Both the position numbers and the translations under genes were made by a program. The notes under the pieces are model-generated. The model ran no database searches and was not told the origin of the DNA. It was given only the letters and a program-made list of their open reading frames with translations. Below are positions 50,680 to 63,200 of a stretch of DNA of 64,000 nt, one piece after another (the stretch's first letter is position 1; every line of letters begins with the position of its first letter). Source of the stretch: Lutraria lutraria (lineage: Eukaryota > Mollusca > Bivalvia > Venerida > Mactridae); contig OZ026833.1 of assembly GCA_964023205.1 (NCBI GenBank), positions 42,191,137 through 42,255,136 on the forward strand. The letters run 5' to 3'.

Positions 50680-51380
50680 TCAATATGTTCATGTAAGACA
50701 CGGGCGAAAATAATGTAAATGATATCTCATAGGTACCCCGTCTCCTGTTTGTAATTCATCTGTATTTCCTGATGGTAGTCGAGCTAATCTGATATGACCG
50801 CATGCTGATTTAGGGCCCTGTGAAACAGGGGTGGGGGTGGGAGGGATTCTAAGCCCTTGATAATGTTTTCTGTAATGGTTTAATAAGTAGCTATATCTGA
50901 CCTCCCGCCTGATGTCAGAGAAATCTAAAATTGCCCCCATCTGTTATTGCTTCCCACGTGCCTGATTTATAATCTTTTTTCAGAAGCTCACCTTGTATTA
51001 TATCTACGCAAGAACACTTAATATATATATAACCCATTACAAAGCTTGTCTATCAGCTTAAACTTATCAGTTTTCATTCACTTGGTACTAATAAATAGAA
51101 GCGTGCTATGAAAACTATTAAAACTTACTTCTGTATTAGCAATATTCGAGGATTAAATGATGCAACGCAAGATAAAATCAAACATACTAAAGACGAACTG
51201 AAGGATACTGGGTTATTGTTTAACATGATAGGTGAACCTGATAAACACCGCGTCTAGACGCTTACAATTTGGCTGTATCTTCTCGAATAAGAATAAGTGC
51301 AGATGACCGTTATGTTATATTCTCGTAGAAGCTTCGCCATGTTATACTGACGTTTATTCAATATCCAAGTAATATAAAAC
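50680..51380. other. No gene recognised
   Basis: Includes a G/C-rich 'ggggtgggggtgggaggg' run at 50827-50845. The 83-codon minus ORF here shows no domain. Confidence 0.4.
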
Positions 51381-51389
51381 TTCAGTCTA

Positions 51390-52340
51390 TGAATACATTT
51401 CTGAAATGCATCACGAATGGCTGATTTGGATATACTTCAAAGACACTGACAAACAGCTGAGCCAAAGGCTTGTCTGGAGTGATTTCGACGACCAGATAAG
51501 AACTTTTTCAGTTTTTAAAAGCGGAAAAAGTCGCAGGGCGCAAGATCTGGTGAGTACGGTGTGTACGACAAGACGGTAACATTTTCCGACTTCAGATATT
51601 GGTTTTACAATGTCAGATGATTGTGCTGGAACATTATCATGTAGTGGATAAACGTTGAAAGCCAGTCACTGGATGTCGTTTTTTTTTTTTTGATAATATA
51701 CCATGAGCTTTCTAAGTACAACATCACGGTAATACCGACCTGTGCCACGTTTGCGATTAGGCATAGAAATGTGTTTGGCTATTCCGTCACATGAGAAGAT
51801 TATGGCATAGATGGCATTTTTTGCTTATAGCCTTTTAGACAAATACTGACCGTTTAATGCGTTTGATAAGCTATATATCTTGTTTCCAATTTGCCTAACT
51901 GTCTTGATATAACGAACCTAAGTCTCATCACCAATATTAATATTTACATATTGTCTATAGTTGAAATTTGGAAACCTTTTGAGCCATTGTTTTCCCGTTT
52001 GTAAGCGTAACATTGTTGAGCATCTGTCAATAGAGGGGGTATCCATATGGCATTAATAGTTCGTACTTCAAAAATACTTTTCAGAATGTAATTTACTCTC
52101 GATAGTGAAATGTCAACAGCTTTGGCAACATCACGAATCGTATATCTGCAATCCCTTTCAGTATTTTCCCTGATTTTGGAGACATGTTGCTATCATCGGT
52201 CGTCCTGTTTTAACTGTCTCCTTCAAAGTCACAAAACTCTTTTCCCAACTACTATCTGTCACATAAGATACCTTAAGAGACCACCCACATATTTACCCCA
52301 ATTAGTTGAAATTTGCTTCTGTCAATGAATGACCGAGTTT
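51390..52340 (-). pseudogene. Mariner-family transposase pseudogene
   Basis: The minus strand reads, in order and with shifts and stops: TVKTGRP, INAIW, TDAQQCYAYKREN, GDET, VRYIKTVRQIGNK, HDNVPAQSS, YTPYSPDLAPCDFF and KLKKFLSGRR. The GDET...HDN...YSPDLAPCD series is the mariner DDE/D catalytic signature. Terminal inverted repeats were not identified. It is unlikely to be active. Confidence 0.8.
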
Positions 52341-52576
52341 TCAAGGAAGTTTTATGAAAGCTCAAATTTCTTTAACATTCTCAACACGCTTTCCAACCAT
52401 TTTTTCAACAGTGGTCAACGAGTGGCTCTCTTGAAATAAAGATTTTTAGCAATTTTGTGTTGAACTTAATATTCATTTATGTACCATTGTAAAGGTATTG
52501 AATAGAGTTATCCGGACATATCAATATTTGTGAACTCGTGCATACTTTTTTCGTGTTATAGTACAATGCACATTAC

Positions 52577-52782
52577 ATATTGAACATCCCTCGTATTACC
52601 ATTTTACAAAGAGTCGGCAACTTCTCCGCATTTGGAGGAAATTGTCAAATTTCACAGAATATGAAGGCGGTAGAAATAAAAATATCGCGACCGTGGAAAT
52701 ATTGAACATCCCTCGTATTACCATTTTACAAAGAGTCGGCAACTTCTCCGCATTTGGAGGAAATTGTCAAATTTCACAGAAG
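52577..52782 (+). repeat. Direct duplication, period 122
   Basis: 52577-52660 and 52699-52782 are identical over about 84 bp, including 'cctcgtattaccattttac' and 'cggcaacttctccgcatttg'. Confidence 0.85.
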
Positions 52783-52884
52783 GGTACGATTTGCCGCGAT
52801 CGAGATACGAACCGGATCACCGGATTACAATTCAAGTGAACCAACCACTGAACCACGGTCGCGATATTTTTATTATTACCGCCT
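52668..52884. repeat. Inverted repeat capped by SINE family 3 heads
   Basis: 52668-52698 ('gcggtagaaataaaaatatc' then 'gcgaccgtgg') and 52854-52884 ('ccacggtcgcgatatttt', then 'accgcc') are inverted copies. The right one continues into a minus-strand SINE family 3 head and B-box region ending near 52780. Confidence 0.65.
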
Positions 52885-52959
52885 ACATCCGGAATCACTA
52901 TAAAATCCTCTCCCCATCAAACAGATATTTTTGCATGATTATAAATTTGTATTAAATGA

Positions 52960-55310
52960 CTTGCTGTAAAGAAAATAATGTTTAGAAAGTTGAGCGACTC
53001 TCATTCATAAAGTCATGCTCAGTTACAGTTATTTTTATTGTAAAGATACCCATGTGACTTAATAGCACGTTATGTTTGGATTTGGAAGATGGCGAATATC
53101 CATAGCCAATACTATTTCGTAGATCGAGTAACACATTGAATAAAGGTTTATCTATTCACATATTTCCGTTCAATTTTAAAGTATCTAAGGAAATCTAAGC
53201 TGTAGCTTACTCCAGCGCGTTAACCTAACTCATCTCTAATGTTGCATACGATTGTCACAAAGTAGACACAGTAATTTGCATTAAGCGGAGAGGATAATGT
53301 CTATATACACCACGCGAGTGTAATAATCTTGCCCCAGAACTGTTACGGACACTTAAGCACAGTGGATGAATAAGTCTGTGAGTTGTTTGAAGGATTTAAT
53401 ATACTAGTGTAATGGATAACGAAGGCAAAGAAAGTAAGTTTGTTTTAAATTCTATGTATTATTATACGATATATTCAAAATATGCGTTTAGTAGCAAGGA
53501 CGTATTGGTATTGACGCAAAAACGCATTGTGTTACATATCAGTAATTCCACTATAAATGTTGCGATTAATGATTCGATATCGTTCATTTTTTCTGTCTTG
53601 CAAGTTCATTTTGACTAACGGAATTATCATACTTATCAAAGATTAACAAGTTTATGTATTTCCCCGACTGGCATACTGGAAAAATTATACAAAAAAGGAC
53701 ACAAGTACATTATAACTAATGCGAGTACTGAATCGATCGATTTATTCAGATAAGTGAAACAAGGCTTAATTATGTGCCTCGAAATAAAACTTTAACTTTT
53801 GTTGAAAGGGATCATCAGATAACTCGGTTGTTTGGGCATGTTGTATTATTACGTGGTGCTATTAAATTGTTACGTAGAATTGGTCTGCCATATGCTATAG
53901 GCGACCACGTGGGTTATCTGTCCATTTTATACAGATTTAAAAATAAAAAGTGTTGTGTTGATAAAATAATTAGTATTCGTTTTATTACTACATGTGACAT
54001 AGATCATTTATTTGTAATTGTGTACACGATTGCTGTTGCATTCAGCATTGTCATGAATCAAACTCTGCGAGACACACATTACCGTTATATTATCTTCGTG
54101 TAAAGTGTAGGAAATTGTTATTTTTCCAGGGATTGCATTAATTAACACCAGTCAATTGGTCTAGTATTTCAGTTGTTTATATTTGAAATTGATTACATAA
54201 GTAGCTAACAATTATTCGAGAAAATGTATTTTTTATCTTAAACATGCGCATTTGCATTTTCTAAAATTAACTTGTTAACACTGTTTGATGATAAAGTAGG
54301 TACCAAATTAATATGTTCTATTTGCAATAGTTTAACTTATTTAAGAGGTTGGTCAAATTTGAATTACATTATCTCTCTCATGAAAAACAATGATAGCACA
54401 CTATGTCACCAGTTGATCCTTCGGGCCTTATATTTGTAAATATAATCTCTCGACTCACTGGTAAATTGCCTTATGTTTGTATGAAATCATTTAAGTAATT
54501 TAAAATGATGTAGCGCACTAATGATTTACAACTGTCTGATATGATGTTGTGAAGAAAGTTTGTAGTTAGAATCTTTGATAATGGCCTGAAAACTGCGTTG
54601 CCCGAGGAGGTATTAATATAATATTTAATATGAACAGACATTTGTTCAGTCATTTCGATGTTATGAAACAATTTCAAACAGTTCTAATCATGTCATTTGT
54701 TATTATTTTGAGGTTAATTTTAAACTGCTGTCGAATAATTTAGCTATGTGTGAAGATCTTGCTGACATAGAGTAAACAAACCAAGGAAATTCCCGTACTT
54801 ATATTATATTCATTTGATAATTTGGCGAACATACCATCGGTTGCTAGCATTATGACTTTTCCATCCGTAACCAAACATTGTCCGGGCAATAAACTAGAGC
54901 ACCATTTGGTCTAAGCTTCTCAGATTTGGTTGGGAGATTGCTCATCACCCGTAGATGACCCCTTTGCTGATTTTGAGTTCAGTAGGTCAAAGGTCAATGT
55001 CATACAATCCAGTTTCACAAACACTTCTTGTAATTGTCTAAATCAATGGTGCATGGCAAAGTTAATTGTAACATCAACACAAGAGCTCCGCGAAAAATAA
55101 CCAATAATATTTATTATATTGTATTCACAAGTCATCCATATACAAATGTAGTATGTATAATGAATAAATGATGTCGACCTTATATACATTTTGCATGATT
55201 GTATTACTAGTATAGTCCATTTATAAAGATATCCAAGACAAGACTATATCCTGATGTTTAAACTGGAACATAATCACTTTTTTAAGAAACCAAATTGGTT
55301 AGATTTTAAA
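52960..55310. other. No gene recognised
   Basis: A possible short first exon at 53412-53434 (MDNEGKE, then A|GTAAGT) has no partner that I can find. The 109-codon ORF at 53774-54103 matches no family I know. 54960-55000 has the 'gtaggtcaaaggtcaa' dispersed repeat. Confidence 0.35.
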
Positions 55311-55316
55311 TGCATA

Positions 55317-55488
55317 CAGTACAAACTCTCCACAGTGGTCCTGACTTGAGCAACATCCTCTCTTCAACAACAACATTTTTATTTTATTTTGCACGAATTA
55401 CCTAGTATTGATTTAACCCCTCCAGAGCAACAACCTCTCCACAACAACATTTCTTCCAAATGAGTGTTGCTTTAGAGAGGTTGTACTG
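55317..55488. mobile_element. Family D MITE, 172 bp
   Basis: TA|CAGTACAAACTCTCCACAG at the left; TTAGAGAGGTTGTACTG|tg at the right. It has internal 'agcaacaacctctcc' copies. Confidence 0.7.
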
Positions 55489-55927
55489 TGTTATTGTTTC
55501 TAAATATGCTTTAATGTTTCCTAATTGTTGACATTTGTGTATAGTTCCTCAATTTACAGAGTAATGTTTTAATATAATGACGTTTTTTTGTGCAAAAGGG
55601 TAACAGGAAGAAGGATTGTGATAGTTAACTGACACTAACAGAAGTCTTCTCACATAATTCTACACATTCATTCCAGTATAATATACGATGTCGTATATCC
55701 CGTGTAAAATTGACATTTCGAGAGAATGCATGAACTAACTTATTTATCTACTGACTCCCGGAGACGTATGGGTTTCCCGATAATAGTATTCAAATTTGTA
55801 TTGGGGTACGCTATAATGCCAACAATGTGTCAGTTGTATACGCGTTGGCCGAACCCATGGTCCAAATCACGTACTCCTGTCTATTGGACTTAGTGTGGTG
55901 ACTATATAGCATCGTTCAAGGTGCTAA

Positions 55928-56303
55928 AGTCCCATTAGCTTTTTGCCATAAAACTATGCAAAAAACAAGCAATGGCTGATATTATCCCAAGATAATAATC
56001 AACGACGAAACGAGCCATTTTTCTTCTTAAAATACTCATTTCGCTGTGACATTTGCTTTTGCAAACTGGCAATTTCTAGTGCGCGTGACGTCACTTTATG
56101 ATGTGTGCATAACATGACTGCGGTAAAACACAGCTGTTCTATGAATAGTATTTTTTTCCATGATATTGAAAAAATACGATGGTGTTTTGGGAAACAATTT
56201 TTCTTGCTGTAAAGTATGTACTGGAGGGAAAACACACCGGATTCCTCTGTTCAAGGATAAACTGAAACTTTTGCGACCGATAAATTTATAAGCTTATAGG
56301 ACT
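55928..56303. mobile_element. MITE family A, copy 5, full length 376 bp
   Basis: AGTCCCATTAGC and GCTTATAGGACT ends with TTAA at 56304-56307 and a mutated CTAA at 55924-55927. It is the most complete family A copy and serves as reference for the others. It carries 'gacgtcac', a CRE-like word, in its centre. Confidence 0.8.
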
Positions 56304-57199
56304 TTAAGTAATCTAAATGTACAGTTACTTTTTTATGTTTTATGTCTCGAACGCCAGTGATGACAGCTCATTTATCAAATGTGTTTTTATATAATATATG
56401 TGTGTGTCCAAAAATGAGGTTGCTTATGGCGATAGGTGTTAAATTGTTTAGTTAAACATTTTTACGTACTTCTTGAAAGTAAGTATTTTCAGATCCTGCC
56501 ATGAAAAAATAACCGGTTTCCAAGTACCAAGAATATAGTATAGGTTAGTTGGTCGCAAAACTTCTTTTATATATGTTTTAAGCATTTTTCCTTCTTATTT
56601 GTTTTTAAATTTTTGACATTTGTTATTGTCACCATACAATGGGGCTTTCAGGTAACCGGAACAAATTGCTATTTTTCTGGCATAATACTAGCCTCCATTG
56701 CTTTAGTTTCGTAGCGGTTATAACATACATAGTATATGTAATTAATTTCTTATGTGTATGATGGACAAAAACACTTAAACATTATTATGCTGGTATAACA
56801 GGTACTGGAGTGTTAATGAAAACAGCATATTTTTTCTGATATGAAGTACAACACAGAGAATATACTAACGTTTCTATGGTACAACTTTGTGTCCGCTTCT
56901 TATAACGCGAACCGTTTTGTGATATTATTAGAACTTCCTTTATAATGTGACCGATATCTGTTTACGTACAATCATCCACTGTTACAATGAACTCGTATAT
57001 AGTGCATGAATAATTTGTATTAGTATGTGTCCTTGGATACACGTACCGTGCTTTTTTTAGTGTAATAAATATAATGTAATAATGACGTAATAAAGTTATC
57101 ATTCGGCTCCTTCTGAGTTGATAATAACCATGCTCAACTGTACAAAACATTTACACTTTACTGGCTTTACACGATTTTAATTAAAACAAGTGAAACTCG

Positions 57200-57685
57200 T
57201 TTTACAGCCAATCCCCCCTAACCCGAAACTTTCTATAAGGCGTAATTCTCTCTACACCGAACCTTTCTATAAGGCGCAATTCTCTCTACATCGAACCTTT
57301 CTATAAGGCGCAATTCTCTCTACACCGAACCTTTCTATAAAGCGCAATTCTCTCTACACCGAACCTTTCTATAAGGCGCAATTCTCTCTACACCGAACCT
57401 TTCTATAAGGCGCAATTCTCTCTACATCGAACCTTTCCATAAGGCGCAATTCTCTCTACACCGAACCTTTCTATAAGGCGCAATTCTCTCTACACCAAAC
57501 CTTTCTATAAGGCGCAATTCTCTCTACACCGAACATACCAGCTGGTCCCGGCATTTTAATCATACATCTATAATGCTAAAAAAAACTATAAAAAAAAACA
57601 AAAAAAACATTGTAATCCGAAACCTCTCTGATCCGAACATGTTTGTTAGTCCGATCAAGATCGTATAGGAACGGTTCTATTGTAT
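57200..57685. mobile_element. Family F-like TA element carrying the minisatellite
   Basis: 'ttttacagccaatcccc' at the left, and at the right 'ctctgatccgaacatg', 'gtccgatcaagatcg' and 'ggttctattg|ta'. The right end inverted resembles the family F start at 41452. Confidence 0.45.
57224..57535 (+). repeat. 34-bp minisatellite, about nine units
   Basis: Unit 'cctttctataaggcgcaatt' plus 'ctctctacaccgaa', repeated with only a few substitutions. Confidence 0.95.
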
Positions 57686-57689
57686 ATTT

Positions 57690-60285
57690 AAAAGTTGACA
57701 ATTATTTCTTGGAGTTCCAAGTTAAAATATACTATATACGCTTTCTCAAACTCTTTTTAATACGTTACTACGAGTCAATATCACCAATTTATATCATTTC
57801 TCCTTCATTCTTATTAATGGATTATGGATTATCAGTTTTGTTCACATGGAGTATAATATATAATTGTTACTTACCCTGTAATCTGAATGCTTGTTACATG
57901 ATAACATTAAATAAACAAACACACTTTCTCAAGGCACTGAAATAATAATTTTTGATTTGTCTTTCTCGAGACAGATACGGGGTCAGAACGCACGATGTGA
58001 CACAAGTCAAAATATGAGCCTTCATCACCGATGCTGGACTTAAAGCCTATGGTCAATATACACTTATAACAAAATTTACACGAATGTGGCTACACAAAAA
58101 TACAGCAAATAAAGCCCACGGAATTCGTACAAATGTGTGCGATAAACATTCCGGCGTCATTTCGATAACAAATTTATGATGAGTGGAATTCGTAACAATA
58201 CATTCCGACAATATCAGTAGTTCAATCAAAAAGTAGGCAAACAAATAGATGACGTGGAAGGCAAATATAAAGAAATGTAACACGTGTTATTTTTATTGTG
58301 ATACATATAGAGTATTTTAAGATATTAGTCTTGGACTAAGGTTTCTGCGCAACACGGAATGCCATACTTTCTACATTATTTTGTATCAATGTGAAACATT
58401 CCGGTGAATTTTCATTTCGCTCTTTTAAAGTTTCTTCTAGTGTACTACAGGGAAAAAAGGTAATAAGTGATAATTGCTCAACAGACAAACCTGAACATTA
58501 ATCTAAAAAAAATGCGTACACGTGGTAAACACGTGGCTGTGTTTATATTTTTGCTGATTAATAAGTACGATGAACTGTTTGCCTTCCATACATATGTAAG
58601 TCCTTGATAATACGTAGTAACCTAGTGTTGTCGCTGCAGTTACTATATTTTAAGATCTTGAAGAATAAGCGTGTGCTCTAATTTTATAATGTTCTTAGAA
58701 ACAAAACCTAGATGGTTTAGTTCTATCCGGATCCATTTTTATCATTATTTCGGTCATAATTGTGTGATGATTAGTTTATATATAACTAGATTGTTACATT
58801 AGGCATGGACAAATTGAGGTCCGACGGGTATCTGACCAAAAAATGCAGTAGGTAGTTCTCATTATGTTTTTAAATTTCTTCTTCTATACATACATACTGT
58901 AATTTTAAAATATGATTCGACCTACAATACATTCGTACTGAGATTGGTGCTGTTACAAGCTTAAGGGTCGGCCAAAATTAAATTCGGGTTTGTCGGCTAA
59001 ACACTATTGTTCTGGCCTTGTCAGTACAAGTACATGATTAGTCTTCAGCACTCTGGAAACTGGACAACATGACTTTTAAAATTGAAAAAAAAACTAAGTT
59101 GTGGCAAGTAAATCTGGTTTTAGATATTACGCCATTTTATTAATATTGTCATTAAAAATATATTTTTGACCGGGACAGATTTACCATTAGGAAAGGTAAA
59201 ACGCCATGATATTTAGGGGGTACCTCGACATAACATTCAGCCGACCGCATAGTTCAATTTGTTTAGCGGGGACGTTGAATCGAACTCTGTTAATCACGTG
59301 TCCATTGATCGAGGGTCGCTTGTCTGGGCTTCATTTGATGTGACTGAATATATTGCATGCGTACCCATTATTATTGTTCTTACACTTCAACTTTATAAAG
59401 TTCGAACGTATGAGCTTAGTTGTGTATGGCTTCAAGTAGCTGAATCTTTTGCTTGGTGGTCAATGACTCGTGCAAGGAAACAATCTCAACTGGCTGAAAC
59501 AATTATAAGACCTTGAATAAAACCCAATCCAAGTTGCTGCCTTTGTCTTGCGTAAATCAATGGCCTTTTAATATTCAGAATCAAGCTCATAAAACAATCA
59601 TGAAATTTTTTTTCTGAGTTGAATCTTTTGTATGATAAGTTATATGAGTTCTCAAAAAAAAAACTTGCTTTCTATCGAACAAATATATGTCTTGGTAAAA
59701 TATGTAAAACACATGGTATAGGTAAACCTATATGTATATAGAACAGTGATTCGCCCTATTTTTATCATCTCAGGTAAACTTACCGTAACTCTAGTATGCA
59801 TCTTTTCAAAGTTAATGATTATCATTTTTTTATTACCACTTGAACACGAATGCAAGTGTTACCTGGATGAGAAGAAACATATTGACACTCGTAAAAAAGA
59901 ATGCCAAAATGATTGCAAAAAGCTGTAGGGTAGATGAATCAAGTTTTCGCAACGTACGATCGTATTCATTAGTGATTCAACACGCTGGAATCTGTTTTAT
60001 AAACACCCCAGTTATCAGGAACCTACCCGCTGTGTTTACCCAGAGAAACTTCATGGAAGAATCTTATTGTAATATACACCGTCAAAATATTAAAAAAAAA
60101 TTGTCTTAAGATAAAAAAAGTTTTAATTCTAGGTAATAACGGAGATTGGTTGTCAGAAACAATTTGAAGCAATTATTTTATTGTGTATTCATGTAGTCCA
60201 TCTATTCATTTACCAAGACATCAGCATTCTCCATTTTTTTAATGATTCTGTTCTATCTTTTAAACACAAATAAAATACACAAACA
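57690..60285. other. No gene recognised
   Basis: ORFs of 85-100 codons (57643, 59259) have no recognisable pattern. Confidence 0.4.
59814..59928 (+). CDS. Small Cys-containing ORF, possible secreted peptide or exon
   Basis: From an ATG at 59814 the frame reads MIIIFLLPL followed by a 27-residue polar part with four cysteines (C-x-C-x13-C-x3-C) and a stop at 59928. The hydrophobic start could be a minimal signal peptide, or this may be the end of an exon with upstream coding. No family is recognised. Confidence 0.2.
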
Positions 60286-60287
60286 TA

Positions 60288-60467
60288 CGGTCAAACCTGT
60301 GAATAAAGACCTCCCTTCGGAAAGACAAAGTGTGGCCTTTATTGACAGGTGACCTTTATTCAGAGATCATTTTGTTCTAATTATTCAAAGATGTTTTTAA
60401 AAAAAGAATTGCCCTTACTCACAGGGTGACCTTTATTCGGATGTGTCCCCTAACACAAGTTTGACTA
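60288..60467. mobile_element. Family E TA-flanked MITE, 180 bp
   Basis: TA|CGGTCAAACCTGTGAATAAA at the left and ACACAAGTTTGACTA|TA at the right, with 'ggcctttattgacagg' inside. It is the most complete family E copy. Confidence 0.65.
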
Positions 60468-60731
60468 TATAGGTATTGTATGATAATAATATATAAAAAT
60501 CATGAATAACAATGTCGCTTTACTCGTCGATATTGTAACTTCGCATCTAAATTATACACAGACTTAATGTGTTATAAACTATGTATGAACTAGCATGTTT
60601 TACTCTTATTAGAGTAAATCATATAAAATACAATGTAATTGAAAACCCGTTTGACTCGGGGCCCCTGCTTCGCATATGTCCGTATTAGAATGGGTCTATT
60701 GCTTTATTGATCCGGTATTATTTTTTTTGTT

Positions 60732-60984
60732 CGTTGTCGAGTTTTACGCCTCGTTTTAAGTCAGTTATACGACTCATATTCGTATGAGGCGGACAGTTCA
60801 CGTAACCACCGTTTCTGGGAAGAACCATGGCAGTACTAGACTCCCATCCTCTATAAGCAACTGCCTACTTTTTCACATAAAGATACATGGTCGGTACGGG
60901 ACTCGAACCCACGACGGTCTATCAGTGAGAGGTTAAAGTGATTTGAAGTCGGCGACCTTGACCACTCGACTACGGAAGCGGGTC
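60732..60984 (-). repeat. tRNA-derived SINE, family 1, copy B
   Basis: The minus-strand head GACCCGCTTCCGTAGTCGAG is followed by a good B box (GGGTTCGAGTCCC at about 60900-60912) and a body and tail shared with 4128-4337. It has the better preserved pol III promoter of the two copies. Confidence 0.8.
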
Positions 60985-60989
60985 TATTG

Positions 60990-62380
60990 ATATTGTTGGG
61001 ACGGTTAATAATCAAGGTTTATTTTAGCAGAACGGCAGTCTTACATTTAATACGCATGAAATAAAGGCTTTCACTATTAAAATAGGCAATAGTAGGGGCG
61101 GCTTCCCCCACTGTAATCAACAACAAATGCGATAGCTATAGGGACATACTTTTTGGGGGGGGGGGGGCTGACCTCATTGAAACAGAATATTTTTGGAGGC
61201 AGCCCTGACATCACAGCTTGCCGTTGTAACCTGAATGAACTTACGCCGGAGTTTACTACAACAGATGGCAAGTTTTGTCGGTTAGTATATTGCGTACCTG
61301 TAGAAAGCATTCCAGGGCAGTCACCTTCATTTGCACTTCTTACACTAGTGCATTTCTGTCGTAAATATCGGTGTACAATACACTTCTATGCATTTAATAG
61401 CACTGCGTATATTGTTCACTTGACTGTATAGGCCGGAGGCCATGTTTTTATCACAATACAGAATTGAAATGGATCTACACTGTTTTAGTATATCAACGCG
61501 CAGGGGGAACTTGAACAGATCAGCAAGTAGATATAACCAGTTTATTCCAAAAACAAGTATTCAAAGAATAAAGTTCAAGTCTTTTTCACGTCAATTTAGA
61601 CAAATAATGAAATAGTTTAAGGACGTTGAAGGTACGTTACGGTTATCAGTGTAGATCATATCGAGACTATGATGAGCGCCTTGTAGATCCAGGTCATGAA
61701 AGTGATGAAACTTTATTACTTTATGGAAAATCCTCGGTTTGAAACAACATTAATTTAGTACAAACCTATCATCATCAAGTGGGGGAATATCGAAGCAATA
61801 CAAGTTACATGTGTTGCGTCGCCTAGAGCTATCCTCACGTTTGCTTCATACTTGTTACAGATAAAAAGTTTACAACCAAAACTTATTATACTATTAGCTA
61901 CATTAATGCAGATAATTTGATCAGAGCACGTGTATTCATGATATTTGGTGAATAATAATAGTAGCGTATAATGTATATACATGTACATGTAATTAACAAT
62001 AAAATTCTGAAAACTGAAGACAAAACACTGATGGATGAGCTGGAAGATTTATCTGAAGGAGTTTTACTTAAATTTGCACTAGTGGTTAACTTCGCATCAA
62101 CAGCCAGGTTATCTGGAGACTGTCCAGTGTTGACGGTAGAGTAAGACCCAATGTGTACAACTTAGAACCACCCACCTTCCGAAAGCTAGCTAGACAATTT
62201 CCTCAAATTCGTCAGATCCCGGATTTGTTAGGGGCTTGTGATTATCTTCGGGACTCCGTAACTCCTCGACCATCCCAACTTGACCGAAAAGGCCCTTCAA
62301 GATATATATGCTATATTTATAAACTTATATATAACGCTGGACTGTAACCATTTTTACGCTATTTGTTAAAACTTTTTTTC
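60990..62380. other. No gene recognised
   Basis: A G-run at 61153-61167 and overlapping ORFs on both strands (61077-61431) with no domain. I see nothing else supportable. Confidence 0.4.
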
Positions 62381-62384
62381 AGTT

Positions 62385-62577
62385 ATATACGGCGGCCGAT
62401 TCCCAAGTTTCCCGGTGTTGTATTTTTATCAGTACTAACGTAACCTACCATAAGGTACCTGCTCCATGTCAAATCTTCATGCAATGGTATGACCTGCCGC
62501 GACCCGAAATCGAACCCGGAACGCCGGGTAACTAATCCAGCGCACTGACTACTAGACCAAGCTGCGACTCTTTACAA
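62385..62577 (-). repeat. tRNA-derived SINE, family 3, copy B
   Basis: The minus-strand head GTCGCAGCTTGGTCTAGTAG is followed by the B box GGGTTCGATTTCGGG, 'gcggcaggtc' and a body ending near 'tatacggcggcc'. Confidence 0.7.
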
Positions 62578-63088
62578 AACATACAACATACTTGGCCATT
62601 TGACTTAAAGCATATATTAGTATAATATATTTCACCTAAGAGGGAAGTTATTAATTATATTGGGATGAACATGTTAATTTTGGTTGACAACCAAGGAGCA
62701 CTTAGTGAAACTCCTGTCAGTCGTGCATACATTATTTAAATGTTAATGAGCTTTAGGTGGACAAACGAAGCAAAGGTCGCCCATTTAGGTTCAAAAACTG
62801 AAATAAAATAAATCTAATGTCGGGGAAAAAGACACAGTTTTTCACCTTAGGTTTAAATCACGTCGTTTCTAAATAACCATTAAAGGGACGTATGATATTT
62901 CACGTTGGTGACTCGCATTTGTTATTCACAATGTGACGATGTCCAGTATCTCTAATTTAATTTTCTCTTCAGTTCAATTATTGGACTATGGTTAAATTGT
63001 ATTTCTTTTTCTCACATACGCTATCTACTACATCTTCTTTTTAACATTTATCTAGAATATCCATAATATATTTTGTTCAAGTGTAGAA

Positions 63089-63200
63089 CCGCAACCGTGG
63101 CCGAGTGGTTACGTTGTCCGCCACGTGTCGAAGGTTCGAACCGAGTGGAGACTGAGTAGAACTGTCATGGTCGGTTGGTGAGCCACAGGTTAGTCAAATG
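63089..63200 (+). repeat. tRNA-like SINE head
   Basis: CGCAACCGTGGCCGAGTGG resembles a class II tRNA start, and AAGGTTCGAACCG is a B box. The body downstream is short or unmatched. Confidence 0.55.

Noticed and set aside
52110..52328. 72-codon plus-strand ORF
   Set aside because: Antisense shadow of the mariner transposase pseudogene on the minus strand.
53774..54103. 109-codon plus-strand ORF, the longest simple ORF in that region
   Set aside because: AT-biased composition, no recognised motif, no splice-site context. It cannot be separated from chance.
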